From positions 310,001-374,000 of the forward strand of contig WION01000013.1 of NCBI GenBank assembly GCA_015039365.1: DNA of 64,000 nt, given 5' to 3'. Within the stretch, counting starts at the first letter, position 1. Each line of letters opens with the position of its first letter. The notes under the pieces were generated by a model that saw only the letters and a program-made list of their open reading frames with translations, made no database searches and had not been told where the DNA came from. Shown here piece by piece: positions 45,661 to 57,900 of this stretch. This DNA comes from Amanita rubescens. Its lineage: Eukaryota; Basidiomycota; Agaricomycetes; Agaricales; Amanitaceae. A program made the position numbers and the translations under genes.

Positions 45661-46062
45661 ACATGTCAGCAAGGAATACAACACTTGAACAGTGTACGGC
45701 TACTCACTTTGACCTCGACGACAGCGTATCTTCATAGCGTCGTCGACTGTGGGACCAATTTCGGACCTGAAGAGTGGAATCAGGAGATGGTTTACGTAGC
45801 TTGTGTGCGGCCGTCGTTGTTGTCCCTGTTACGTTTGAGGGCATGACGGCAGTTGGTAACACTAGCGGGAAAGCAGTCTCCCACGCACCTCGCTTGTTTA
45901 AGCGACGGCGACCGATCCCTCCGCCCGCTTCTCACACCTCCGCGATTTACCTTTCGTCAGCTAAATCCAATCATTCAGCTGAGTAAATTGGCTAGAATAC
46001 TACTACTTAGTTGGCATCGTATTTTTTATTCTGGGGCTACTATTGGGCTACTATAGTATGGA
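45661..46062. other. Helitron interior between BiP fragment and helicase
   Basis: About 400 bp. The stretch 45,700-45,760 may be one more exon of the BiP fragment (RYAVVEVK before an intron). Otherwise I see nothing. Confidence 0.4.
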
Positions 46063-49000
46063 CTAAAGAAGTACTTCTGGGTACACTACATTATGTACAG
46101 TGTATTCCTCTGCATCGGGATTAGTGAAAACTTTTATACGATGACTTGAGGTTGCTCGTGAAAGGCCCACATATAACTGGCCATGGGCGAAGACTGGCAC
46201 TCGCAAATCAAGGCCAACATATTTGGCTGACTGGCCCTGTGCTTTGTTAATGGTCAAAGCAAATGCCAGGCAAACAGGAAATTGGCGACGACTAAAGCTA
46301 AAGGGATGGTCTGGTGATTCAGGAGGATTTAGGGTTATCCGAGGAATGAGGGCAGTATCCCCATGGTGATCACCTCCTACCAGTGACACTTTCAGGACCC
46401 GATCTGTCATTTGTTGAAGAACCATCCGAGAACCATTGCATAGCCCCTGGGATGGTGCTAGGTTTCGCAACAGGATAAGGGGGCAGCCAACTTTGAGCAC
46501 CAGTTCACCTGGAGGCAGGCCAGATCCTGTGATCGCTCTCAGGAATTCTACTGGGACAGCTTGTGCATTGGAATCAACCCCTTGCTCGTGGATGACCTTG
46601 TCAGCACTGTAGTAGGTTCGCTCTTCACCAGGCATTTTCTGGAGTACTGCCGAATTGATGCCAGAAACATCAGCATTTCGGGGAGCAAGAATCATTCGCT
46701 CCAGAAAGTACTCCAGGCTTAGAGGTTGTGGTGTAGAACCAAGGCCAGGATAAACAAAGTCTATAAGCTCTTCGGGTGTGTGGCATCGCATATTTGGTGG
46801 AAAGTGGATTGTCCCATTTTCGCTTATCCCATGCCCATGCCCAACTTCAGCCAGCCATTTTGCATAGTCCCTGTCATCTTGTGACTGGCTGAGTCGCATG
46901 TTTCGTGTGAGGCGAAGGATCTCTACATGTTGCCAGAGTGGTGATCGCAGAATGGTTGCACTGACAATATCTTCTTTTTTCCCTTTCGGAACGACAGGTA
47001 AGACTTGTTGAAAGTCACCCCCAAAGATGACTGTTATCCCACCAAATGGCTTGCTATTGCCAAGAATGTCTTGTAATGTCCTGCTGACAGCCTCTGGGCC
47101 ATGCCGATGCTGCATGCCAATCTCGTCCCATGCAATAGCATGAGTCTGGCGAAGTAATGCAGCCAACTGGCCTTCCTTTGGGATGCTGCAGTATGATCCA
47201 CTATTGAGAGTGTTGACAGGGATTTTAAACATGGAGTGGGCAGTGCGACCACCTTCCATCAAAACAGCAGCGATGCCTGATGATGCGACAGCCAAGATAA
47301 TCCACCCATTTGCTCGCACCTGGTGGCAAATGGTTTTGTAAACAAATGTCTTTCCTGTTCCACCTGGCCCATTCAGGAAGAATATGTTCCCTTTCTTGTT
47401 TTTGATTGATTCCATAACTGTCGCATAAGCTGTAAGCTGCCCTTCATTTAGCGATGCAACATTTTCAGCTGCCTTCCTGCTTTCAGTGCCCCTGTCATAG
47501 GAAAGGTGTTCTGCGATTAGAGGGTTAAAGGCACGATCTTCCCAAGCTTGTTGTGGCTGGGGCATAGTAGGCCAATTAGCTGCAAGCGACTTTCCAGACT
47601 CCTTTAGCAACTTGTCTATGAGGTACAGGCCATAATCGTAAGCATCGTCTTGGGATACTTGAGGCCCAAACTGCCCTTGTAGCTGGTGGCGAAGGTCAAT
47701 GCAAATCGCCTGGCGATAGTCATGCCATAGTGTTGCAGGATCTGCAGGACTGCAGAACAGCAATAGGGTTGCAAATAATCGACGAAGAACATAGCCTGTT
47801 TGCATCTCTGCAGCTTCATGCAGACACTGTCTCCATTCGCCATCGTCTTCTAAGAGTCCTCGTGCTTGGCATGCTGCTTGGAAGGTCTCATATTGCACTG
47901 CTCTGTAAGTTCGCAAGTCACTAAAGGATTTTGGTCCCTTCACGACAGTAAGCAATGTTCGAAGGTAGAACCTTTCGCCACTGGTGGGTGAGACAAAGAA
48001 CATCCGACCCAATGCAAAGCCTCTTTTTCGCAACTGCCATGCATGCTTGTCTGTTTTATAGACGAAGTGTTGGGGGAACTCCTGATAAGTGTATTTCTTT
48101 GCCTCTTGCCCAAGAGGCCCAGGATCAGCATTTGCAGTGAAGAAGGCTGTAAGGGTCGTCATCTCAGCCCCTGCCCTGTCCAGTACTGCTTGAATGCTTT
48201 CTTGTGGGTCATATACAACCATATGTTGTCCAGGAAGGTGAACCTGCAAGCGAATAACATTCGGTGACCGGTCATGCATTTCAAAGTGTAATATTCGCCA
48301 GGCAGCTTCAGATGCTGAAATATAGCGACCATCAAGCCATCGCTTGATTTCATCGTGCTCTTGTAGCTCAAATGTTGCCATGTCACAGCCTTTTTGGATA
48401 TACTTGAATGCATAACTACAAAATTGCGAAGTAATCTGGGTAAACTTGGAATTTTGCATTTAATTTGCATACATACCGGAAAGTGCCAAGGGAGACAGCA
48501 CACTCCACATTGATATGACAATCATACTTCGCTGACAGGTATGGGCAATAAGGGACCACCCAAGAGTTGTCAACCATGTAGCCTGCAGCTTCGTATGCTC
48601 GGCCATCATTAGGGCGCTTATAGCAAGGGTATCCATCGTCGTTCAAGTAGGTCACATCTGCGAAAGGCTTTGGATATCGTTTTGTACATTTTCCATTCTC
48701 CATGCAAGGTGCTCTTGGGTTTGCAATGCCACATGGCCCATGCACCATACATGCCTTGACAGTTGCGAACAACTTGGGTTGTGTAACAGGATCTGGCCAT
48801 TGTGCAGAAATAAGTTTATCGATCTCTTCTGGAGATGTCAACTTATCAGGATCCTGGAGGAACACTAAGAGGTGCATGTGTGGTAGTCCTCACTTTTGAA
48901 ACTCAATTGTATACACATAAGCAGCAACTTTGCCCATGACACCTTTGTTTATGATGTCATGTAAGATGGCCTTCTTCTTCAATTGGAAAACCCGAGCAAC

Positions 49001-50654
49001 CAAGTCGGGGCGATCATATGGTGTTTCACCTGTGCGCAGTTCCCTTGTAATTTCAGGCCATTTTGGATTAGTCGTTACAGTGATAAATAAGTCAACCTTC
49101 TGAAAGAAGCGGGCGATAGCCATTGAGTCTTGAAACTGTTGCTGCATGTGGCGAGGGCCACCTATATATGATGAGGGAAGAACAACATGCTGGCCTAAAT
49201 CTGCAAGATTGACATCGCCATCGGTTGCACCCATTGCATCTTGCAAACCACTGTACAGAGCAGCCCGAAGTTTGGTTTGGTTTAAGCGCAACCACAATAG
49301 CCTGTTCTGGTCAAGTGATGCGTACATATCGACCAACCACCGAGTGAAAAGCCGGCCACCATGGAGGAGGCAAGAAAACTCAGCTGCCCTGTTATGAAGG
49401 CGATAAGCAGCAAACCGCATTTGGGTTATGCGATGCTCGTCGTCAGCATGGGTGTACTCAAGAGCAGGATGCCATCCATTTTCGCCATAAGGGAACAGCA
49501 GTGGATACTGTAGAGGTGCATATGCAGGGTGGCAATCACTAATGCGCTGCAAGACACCTGCCCTCCTGCGCAAGACAATGTCGCGCGCTTCTGTACTTGT
49601 AATATTTGTCGGGAGAACCACAGCAACCTCATCAGCTGTTGGGAGGTTATAGCGGCGCCAATCTGTTCCTGGGGCAACGTGAAGGCGGACAGAAATATCA
49701 AGAGCCCCAGGGTGCTGAGCAAGAACCTCATGTGCATGGAGATAGACAGGAGCATATTGATGGTGGGTGCGAATAACCTCTTCGAGGAGCTCCATAGTGT
49801 CTTGCCGAAGGTCAGAATTTGCATTGTTTGACATGCGTTGTGTGACAGCAATATGTGGCTCATAGATGTAGAGCTGAGCATAGACAGGAGGGCGACCAGG
49901 TTCTGGGAGGAGACTACCAGACCAATGAGCAAGTTCACCTTGAATCCGAAATACAGGGGGGCCATTTCCTCGGTTGACTCTGTGGTCTTCCTTAACCCCA
50001 AGGGAAGTAAAAGCAAATGCTCGGTTGTAAGCCCAGATGTGCTCTTTAAAATTCTTTGAGCGAGCATCACCATTGATGTACAGAGGAGCGAGAGCTGGGG
50101 GTGGCAGAGCGAGAAGTGGGAGAGCAATTTTACCATGGTTGCAACATGTCCCAAATGAAGGGTTTATCACCGATGACTTGACAATTTTCTCGTCAATCCA
50201 ATGTAGCCCTTTGCAGTGAGAGCATTCAGTATTCATGTATCCACAGTCATGGCGAGCAGGAGGTTCAGTATATGGCTGCCGAGCAATAGCAGAGATGGGA
50301 GCCTGCAAAGGGGGGCGGCGCCGGGGGGCTACTGGCACATTATATCATACCAAGCATGAAAAGGGATTGAAGGTAGGAGGCATACCTGAAGGTCTTTGTT
50401 CATCGTTTTGTCGCACTTCGCGATCCTGGTTTCGCTGCTCCTGCATCAGCTGTTCTCGTTCCAGTCTTTCCCTCTGTCGCCTGGCTTGCTGGGCCAGGGA
50501 TCGGGCATTTGGCAGGCCTCCAGAACCATTCGCTTGCCGAGCTTGCCTCTCCCTTTCTTGCCGAGCCTGCTGGGCTGCACTTCTCGCATCTGATGAGGTG
50601 AAAAAGTCAGCAAATGGGGGCCTATACCACACACATATGCTTACTTGTGCTCAT
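46063..50654 (-). CDS. Helitron Rep-helicase with one in-frame UGA
   Basis: Start ATG 50654; the first intron leaves MSTNARSAAQQARQERERQA, a Gln/Arg-rich coiled region, then CGYMNTECSHCKGLHWIDEK (zinc-binding start typical of Helitron proteins). The Rep domain has GLPHMHLLVFL (HUH, ~48855-48885) and, after an intron at ~48475-48430, YAFKYIQKG (two-tyrosine motif). The Pif1-like helicase has FLNGPGGTGKTFVYKT (Walker A), AWDEIGM (Walker B), GDFQQVLPV, and YVGLSRATSSHRIKVF near the end. Stop at 46063. Between EFQK and GLPHMH the codon at 48892-48890 is TGA where relatives have an Arg; a single C-to-T change would give it. Everything else is open, so this copy probably lost activity recently. Confidence 0.9.
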
Positions 50655-51200
50655 TACAGTTGAAGAAGGAAGGGAGCAAAGGGTATGGGAGGACTGGGAG
50701 GCGAGGCAAGAAGAGCTGAGGAAGAGAGCTGTGACCCTGAGAGTCGGCAATTAAACAGATACTGGCACATCATAACCCAAGGCATCACCTTTAAGCATGT
50801 ATATAACACACTGAGCATTGTAAGACCAAAGTATAGTACATGAGCAAAGGTAACTACAGGAATACAGGAATAGCATCATCACCAGAAAAGGAAAGTATGA
50901 TACCAGATCAGGTACGATATGAGCGAGTCATAGAGAGCGAGTAAAAATGGGAAGGACAGGCAGTGAGCAGAAGGAGGAAGGGAGAGGCTCAACAGAGGGC
51001 AATGAATGGTGAGCAAGCGAGCGAGAAAAGAGTCGGAGCGAGCATGCTAGCGATGGTCGAAGGCAGTATGGGCGAATCGAGCAAGGGAAAGCCAAAATAG
51101 GAAGGGTGAGCCCAAAGAGGAAGGAGAGGGAGCCAATGAGCAGCGGTCTTTGTCTCGAGCTAAGTGACCAATGAGATCGTGCGAGCAGGCCGTCGTTAAT
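50655..51200 (-). promoter_or_regulatory. Helitron 5' non-coding region and promoter
   Basis: About 550 bp upstream of the Rep-helicase start, inside the element. GAG-rich on the plus strand, no reading frame of note. Confidence 0.5.
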
Positions 51201-51236
51201 TGTATATATTGATATATTGATATATTGATATATTGA
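51201..51236 (-). other. Helitron 5' terminus with TATC repeats
   Basis: On the minus strand the element starts TCAATATATCAATATATC, preceded by A at 51237. Four near-copies of TATATCAA form an AT-rich terminus. TC after a host A is the canonical 5' boundary. Confidence 0.75.
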
Positions 51237-51276
51237 TGAAAGCAATATTTCAAAATGAATACAACTTTTGACTCAC

Positions 51277-52016
51277 TTCTGACACAGCCGAATCATGCCA
51301 TTCTTGTCGAAGCACCGCCTGGGATAAGTTGTAGATAATTTCTAGTCTTAGATTAATAGAATGTTGGTATGTCGGTGTATCGGAAATGCCGAGGCGCAAA
51401 GAAATGAACTCTCAACGTCTTTGCGCAGTCTTCCCACTACCTCCGGAACAGCCATGATGTCTAGCATGATTGAAATTCCACGAAATGCAGCAGGGAATGC
51501 ACGATATATCTTCTCCGCGTAGAGCAGCATGGCCATGGAGTCGCGAGCAAAAACAAGCTTGATGTTCTTGATCAACTGAACGTAGCCATAGTAGGCAGAA
51601 ATCAACGAGACGCCGTTCACGGTGAAGAGCGTCGCGCCAGGGTCAGTTTATACATGTTCTCCTTGAGAGTATCTGCAACATTTGCGGTGACATCTTCAAC
51701 ACAGAAGGCTTTATCTCATGGTTCCCATGCACGCGATACCTTCACAGTTACTAGTACAGATCACTTATGCATATGCCTGATTGAGTCGAGAAGTTTAAAT
51801 TTGTCATACAGTGCCCTGCAGGCTGCGAGGGCTTTTGTCGGCTTTCCGCATCATTTGGAGTCTTACTTTAACTTGGCCGCATCGCCATCGACGACCATAT
51901 TCGTGTCTCCCTGCGGTTTAACTGCGCCATCACAATGGGTAAGCGCCCCCAAAACGACCATATACGGAGTCGAACTGACGATGACAGGCATTGTGGAACA
52001 AGCTCTGCAACTTTGA
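51277..52016 (-). pseudogene. Upstream exons of the host gene split by the Helitron
   Basis: Exon 51277-51318 reads AVLRQEWHDSAVSE; the exon before it (51417 to ~51640) reads ATLFTVNGVSLISAYYGYVQ, FARDSMAMLLYAEKIYRAFP, AAFRGISIMLDIMAVPEVVG, RLRKD. The last exon is at 16497-16655. Further upstream (MPVIVSSTPYMVVLGALTHC, ~51,990) I could not obtain a clean frame: a TGA and a frame change occur around 51,640-51,700, so the gene may already have been damaged. The protein is not recognised. Confidence 0.5.
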
Positions 52017-52288
52017 CAGCATGATTACTGAAGGTCAAGGACACGCTAGCCGGAGGGTTCCAAAAGCGTGTCTGTCCCAGGTGGTTAGGGAGAGCAGCAA
52101 ATTGCGTATATTGTATCTGACAGCACGAAGGCGATGATCTTGAACCAAAGCTCGCTAGGGAGATCGAATTCGCTATCCTGGGACGACATGACGCGGACGG
52201 CGGGTGACCTCAACGGTTGCAATTTTAGCCTCGCTCGATCCAGTCAATTCATTTCGTTTGCGCAGTGTCAGCCATGCCTAGGTTCCAC

Positions 52289-52294
52289 TATAAA
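52289..52294 (+). promoter_or_regulatory. TATA box of the peroxygenase-like gene
   Basis: TATAAA in the context CCACTATAAAGCACC, 36 bp upstream of the ATG at 52330. Confidence 0.5.
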
Positions 52295-52329
52295 GCACCT
52301 TAGCTGGATTCCACCTTCCTTCAATAACA

Positions 52330-53121
52330 ATGGGTATCCCTCAGGAAGATCCTCTACATGATTTTCTCGCTCCAACAAATCCAGCAACAACGCGCTCGCC
52401 GTGTCCTGCTTTGAACGTACTCGCGAATCATCGATACATGTTCGTCTATTTTGTTTCTTATATATCTTACGCTGACTGCTCTTCTTCTACTAGACCACAC
52501 GATGGAATGAATATTTCATACACAGCTCTGGTGGACGCAATATGCTCCGTGTACAACGTATCTAGGCCACTAGCTAACCTCTTGGCCATAGTAGGGTACA
52601 GTACATGCGGCAAACTATCCTTTTCCATCCAGTCGTCCTTCGCCATCCCCATACCTCATGTCACATGGTCTGTCAACCTCGCCAGCCTTTCCCAACACGG
52701 CGGATTCGCGATAGCCCACAACGCTTCCATTGTCCACCCAAACGTCATCCCTTCGACACATTCCCCCGATCCCGCACTCTCCGAACAGGTTCTCGAACGT
52801 GCAACCTCATCTGGAGGCCTTTCACTCCGAGATTTGGCGCATATACGCACAGAAAGACTAGCCAAGCTCGAGCAACCGCTGAGCGGCTACCATGAACAGG
52901 TTGCATTAGGAGAAGCTGGCCTGTTGTGGTCGATTATGCGGGAAGGAAAGCAGGAGAAAGGATACGATGACGTTATCCCTGTTGAACGGCTTAGGCATTG
53001 GCTGTGCGAAGAAAGGCTGCCAGACAACTGGTGGTCCTCTGTCCGCCCATCTCACGCAGTTGGCCTCACAGAAGCCCGCTCAAACGCCAATGCTGTACAT
53101 ACGCTCATGACCAACGTTTGA
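52330..53121 (+). CDS. Heme-thiolate peroxidase (chloroperoxidase/UPO family), altered active site
   Basis: Family of heme-thiolate peroxidases and peroxygenases. The start is MGIPQEDPLHDFLAPTNPAT; SPCPALNVLANHRY carries the Cys that ligates heme (PCP motif), followed after one intron by IPHDGMNISYTALVDAI and SVYNVSRPLANLLA. The C-terminal half, WSVNLASLSQHGGFAIAHNA, SIVHPNVIP, YHEQVALGEAGLLWSIMREG and PVERLRHWLCEERLPDNWW, matches the family. Where short UPOs have E-H-D before A-S, this protein has A-H-N, so the Glu and Asp next to the heme are gone; the later Glu (LGEAGLLW) is kept. No signal peptide. A degenerate copy of its 3' half is at 62680-63030. Confidence 0.75.
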   Translation: MGIPQEDPLHDFLAPTNPATTRSPCPALNVLANHRYMFVYFVSYISYADCSSSTRPHDGMNISYTALVDAICSVYNVSRPLANLLAIVGYSTCGKLSFSIQSSFAIPIPHVTWSVNLASLSQHGGFAIAHNASIVHPNVIPSTHSPDPALSEQVLERATSSGGLSLRDLAHIRTERLAKLEQPLSGYHEQVALGEAGLLWSIMREGKQEKGYDDVIPVERLRHWLCEERLPDNWWSSVRPSHAVGLTEARSNANAVHTLMTNV

Positions 53122-53185
53122 GATATGATTCTTATTTCCTAATACCCTACTACTGTAGCTCTATATATTTACACATGTATCACAT

Positions 53186-53990
53186 CACCCATGCCCGGCC
53201 TTGACGTTCTTGGCCTGCCTTGATATCTGACTTGACGAGCACCATAACACGCGCAAGCGCAGTACGGAGTGATTTAGGTGGGAATGCAGGGAACACCATG
53301 GCCCTCTAGATCTACCTTGCAACACGATCGGCCTCGATGGATAGATCGTCAGTCATAAACTACGACTCACTCAGATTCATCTTGCCAAGATGACACAGGA
53401 ACCCATTTTAATCAAACAGCTCTTGCTCGATATTGGGTCACAGGGGTATTCACGCCAGCTTATTTTGTTCCGCAGGGGTCGTAACTTCCTTGAACGTACG
53501 AATGCAAGTACACGTCACTATCCGGGTCCGGATGTCCCGATCTGTGTACCTCGTATCAGTCGATCCCATCCCAAAAGAAACAGCCTTCTTACTATACTTG
53601 TACCGCTCCTCCATGCCCGTCTCAGTCAACGCCCTAATGAATTGCCATTCTACAATCTGCATCAATGCCGAAATCGTCCTGCTGCTGATTAGCCAGACTC
53701 GTCGTCTGCGCCATCTGCCTCGTCTCCCTCGCAAACTTGAGCAAAGGAACGGAAGCGGGGTTCTGTGCAGGACAAATCAACGGGTGAGTTCTCCCCGAAC
53801 GAGACTGGCAAAGCGATTGCAGAACCGAGCATTGCAGTGTCGACGACGAACTGGGAGATGGAGCCACCCAAACCGACGAGGCCGACGCGCATCCCAATAT
53901 AAGCGGCGAATCCGGTATCAAAGCGTCGTGCAGAACCCGCAAGCAGCAGCAGCGCTCTGAAGATCGTATATCTCCTTGAATTTCTCAAAC
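53186..53990 (-). pseudogene. Broken copy of the SET5-like gene
   Basis: Closely similar to ~63,310-64,000 (shared GACACGCGCAAGCGCAGTACG-like, CAAACAGCTCTTGCTCGATAT and CAGACGACGGGT-type tracts) but with indels, stops and loss of the region encoding the SET-domain C-terminal half. Lies directly downstream of, and convergent with, the peroxidase gene, as the good copy does at 62.7-64 kb. Confidence 0.8.
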
Positions 53991-54976
53991 CAAACATTCT
54001 GAGGTCCTGCTTATAATGACGGCCGGATGCCGATGTAGACGGTCAACTTGTCACAGCTGAGCACGACATAATGATGCTTACTGAAATGGTTGGGATACAA
54101 CGTGAACCAGGCGTAGGATACCTTTTCTCGTGCGGCCTCATGTTGCCCATTGTATAGATCTTAGTCCTCATCTACACGAGGACCTTTCCTCTAAGAAGAG
54201 GGCAAACATGGGAAGTGTCACGACGAGAGCATTGAGCAAAAGAAAGGTTGCTGAGGGGAGTAAGCCTTCGAACGGCCCGAAGCTCGCGATAAGACGAAGG
54301 TGGACTAGTCCATGTGATGCAACGGATATTCATCCCATAGATTTTTCTTTCCCTCAACTGAATCTGTATGTGGACATTGTGAACATCAGATATCGGAAAA
54401 TTTGTATTGGTTACAAAGCAATGGGGCTATTATGTGGGAAGAAAGAGGTGACCAGAGGAATCTGGAAGAAAGATTGTTGCGGGTTCTGCTGCTAATTATG
54501 AGGAGCGGCCTGGGTGAGACGAACGTCGAACAGGGAGCTTGCCGATGCGAAGGGGTTGACTTTAAGTTTGCAATTTCGACCGAACGAGAGGCCGAGGTCA
54601 CATGACTTTGACCAGCTGCCAACTTTGGGGCGACGCCAAACATCGCCAAAGAGATCGCCGTCCAGTCCTATTACTATCAACTGGACTTTGAATCCCTAGT
54701 AAAATAAAAATAAAAAAAATAAAAAATTGACTCTAGTCATGGCAACACTAGGAACGGCTGTTTGATTGTTTGATGAACATTAACAAAATTTGGCTGATAG
54801 ACATATACATATGCATGTCTACATTACAAAGAAAGTTTGAGACAGATGCATAAGGAGCCAAAGGAAGGCATATGATTGTAAGTGATCTAACTTTGTACAA
54901 ATAAATGTGAGCTCAATGCAAAGGTGAATTGTGATGCAACCAATAAATCACCTGGATACCACAGTGACTGTGTGTT
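53991..54976. other. Intergenic region
   Basis: About 1 kb with no supported gene. An A/T run lies at 54,700-54,730. A 121-codon frame at 54,130-54,495 has no intron support or protein character. Confidence 0.45.
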
Positions 54977-57900
54977 TCATCCTGCCATGAATTGTTTATA
55001 AGTAGTGCATGGCTAGACAAAGTACATACATACCATCAATGTGAGTCACCTGCATATAGAGTAATGTGATCAAATCTTGATGACTAGAATGGATAAATTC
55101 AGGAGTAATGTCAGCCTTCAACTTCTGAACATAGCCATTTTGCTTGTATTGATCCAAGGCTTCTGTGACTGACAGCAGAAATGATTTATGGATCCAAAAG
55201 GATAGCTTAGCAATGATAATCATTGCTTGAATTTTTAAGCATAAATACAGTGGATGAGGAGGAATAATTTACAAACTAAGAACTGGCAATCAGCAGGCTT
55301 GTTACAATGACATCAGTGATGTACTAGCCTGAAAGAAAAGAAAAAAAATACCATAATGGCAAAGTGCTTTTGCTTGTCTCCAAATATGGAGGAAAGTTCA
55401 TGCTAGTGAGATAGGTAAAATATCCAGTGTATAATTGGGCCCCAGACCTACACACTAGCATGCCAACTGATATGAATATCAATGCCTCATGAAACAGCAT
55501 CACATACCTGGAAATCAAGGAAGATATACATATGTAAGTGTGAGGAATAGTCACATGAGGTGAAATCTTACAATCTAAAGCAATAGTAAAGTGGAAAAGG
55601 CAGAAATGGAAAAGATAACTTCTTGCTTACTTTCTGATATATTTACATAAGATGTCATGATATACATATAAAGTGACATTGATGAATAAAAACTTGTCAT
55701 GATGTCACTCACAAGCTATTGGTCAGATGTAATCAGATTGCCTTTTATAAACATGCAATGTCACTCACTTCCTGTTGGACATAGTAGGAAAAGATGTGAT
55801 CAGATTGCCTTTCATAAAATGTGCAATGTCACTCACATCCTGTTAGTCATAGGAAAAGATGAGATCAGGTTGCCATTATGTGCAATGCCACTCACTTGCT
55901 GTTGGTAATAAGAAAAGATGTGATGTGAGTCACTTTCACAAGATGTGCAATGTCACTCACAAACTGTTGGTGATAGGAAAAGATACAATCATGAGACTGC
56001 CTTTCATAAAATGTGCAATATACTTACTTCCTGTTGGTTATAGGAAAATGATGATGTGGTGAGACTGCCTTTCACAAAATGTGCAATGTCACTCACTTCC
56101 TGTTGGTCAAAGGGAAAAATGTGAGGAGATTGCCTTTCACAAAATGTAGAATGTCACTCACTTCCTGGTTGCCATAGGAAAAGATGTGATGAGACTGCCC
56201 CAGTTCACAAAATGTAGAATGTCACCCACAAGCTGTTGGTGATAGGAAATGATGTGACGAGACTGTCTTTCACAAATGTCCAACTTGAATATCACTTACA
56301 AGCTATTGGTGATAGGAAAAGATATGATGAGACTGCCCTTCACAAATTGTGTAAATATCACTAACAGACTGTTGGTGATAGGAGAAGATGTGATGAGACT
56401 ACCTTTCATAAAATGTCAATGTCACTCACTCGCTAGTAGTGGTGATAGGAAAATATATGATCAGATTGCATTTCACAAAATGTGCAATGTCACTCACTGC
56501 CTGGTTGTGATAGAAGAATATGTGATAAGACCATTGTTCACAAAATGTGCAATGTCACCCACTCCCTGTTGGTGATAGGATATTGAAGATGTGATGAGAC
56601 TGCATTCTGCAAAGTCTGAGTCAATGTTGCTTACATCCTGTTGGTGATGGGGAAAATGTGATGAGAGTGCCTTTCACAAAATGTGCAATGTCACTCACAA
56701 GCTGTTGGTGATAGGAAAAGATGTCATGACTTGATGATTGCCTTTCACTAAATGTGCAATGTCACTCACAAGCTGTTGGTGGTAGGAAAAGATGTAATAT
56801 GAATGCTGGTCACAAAATATCACTCACAACTTGCTGTTGGTGAAGATGTGATGAGATTGCCTTTCACAAAGTGTGCAGCATCACTCACTGCCTGATGATG
56901 ATAGAAAAAGATGTGATGAGACCACCACTCACAAAATGTGCAATGTCACTTACTCCCTATTGGTGACAGGATAAGATGTGATGAGACTACATTCCACAAA
57001 AGTCATCAATGTTGCCCACATCCTGTTGGTGATGGGAAAAAATGTAATAGATAATTGCTTTCAAAAAATGTGCAATATCACATACAAGCTGTTCATGATG
57101 GAAAAAAATGCAATGAGATGATTGCCTTTCACAAAATATGCAATGTCACTCACTTCCTGATGATCATGGGAGAAGATGTGATGAGACTGCCCCCTGCAAA
57201 ATATCACTCACTCCCTGTTGGCAATAGGAAAAGATGTGATGGGACTGCCTTCTGAAAGTGTGCAATGTCACTCACATGCTAGTATTGGTGATAGGAAAAG
57301 AGGTGATGGGACAGCCTTTTACAAAATGTGGAATGTCACTCACATACTGTTAGTGATAAGAAAACATGTGGTGTGAGACTGCCTTTCCCCAAGTGTGCAA
57401 TGTCACTCACTCCCTGTTGGTGATAGAAAAAAATGTGATGAGTCATGAGACTGCCTTTCACAAATGTGGAATGTCACTCACTCGCTATTGGTGATGGGAA
57501 TAGATGTGATTAAACTGCCTTTCACATAATGTGCAATGTCACTCACAAACTGTTTGTGATAGGAAAGATGCAATGAGACTGCCTTTCACAAAATGTGGAA
57601 TGTCACTCACAAGCTGTTGGTGATAGGAAAACATGTGATGAGATTACCTCTCACAAATGTGGAATGACACAAACATACTGTTGGTGATAGGAAAAGATTG
57701 ATGAGACTACCAGTCTTTCACAAAATATGCAATGTCACTCACTTGCTGTTGGTGACAGGAAAAGATATGATAAGACTGCCTTTCACAAAATGTGGAATGT
57801 CACTAACAGACTGTTGGTCATAGGAAAAGATGTGATGAGACTGCCTTCCCACAAAATGTGCAATGTCACTTACTTGCTGTTGGTCATGAGAAGAGATGTG

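Larger units (their letters stand above)
16691..51236 (-). mobile_element. 34.5 kb Helitron with gene cargo and nested insertions
   Basis: Rolling-circle transposon in minus orientation. Seen: a 3' terminus (minus strand) of hairpin CCGTGCGGAGCACGG, spacer GTTAACTG, CTAG, followed by T (16691-16717); a 5' terminus TCAATATATCAATATATC preceded by A (51236); a Rep-helicase gene 0.6 kb from the 5' end. Insertion between A and T and the absence of inverted repeats fit canonical Helitrons. The best boundary evidence is that both ends fall inside one intron of a split gene. Without the later Ty3/gypsy (8.5 kb) and hAT (8.6 kb) insertions the element was about 17.4 kb. All recognisable cargo genes share its orientation. 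The Rep frame carries a stop, so this copy may no longer be autonomous. Confidence 0.85.

Noticed and set aside
46063..46075. Helitron 3' end close to the helicase stop (CTAG near 45,990)
   Set aside because: No hairpin with the right spacing and no following T; the gene-split evidence puts the end at 16,691.
16445..51245. Element ends placed at 16,445 and 51,245 from similarity to 62.2 kb
   Set aside because: The hairpin-CTAG end at 16,691 and the intact last exon at 16497-16655 show that 16,445-16,690 is host sequence; the 62 kb copy simply lacks that part by deletion.
54130..54495. 121-codon plus-strand frame
   Set aside because: No homology recognised, no intron signals, unusual composition; treated as a chance frame.
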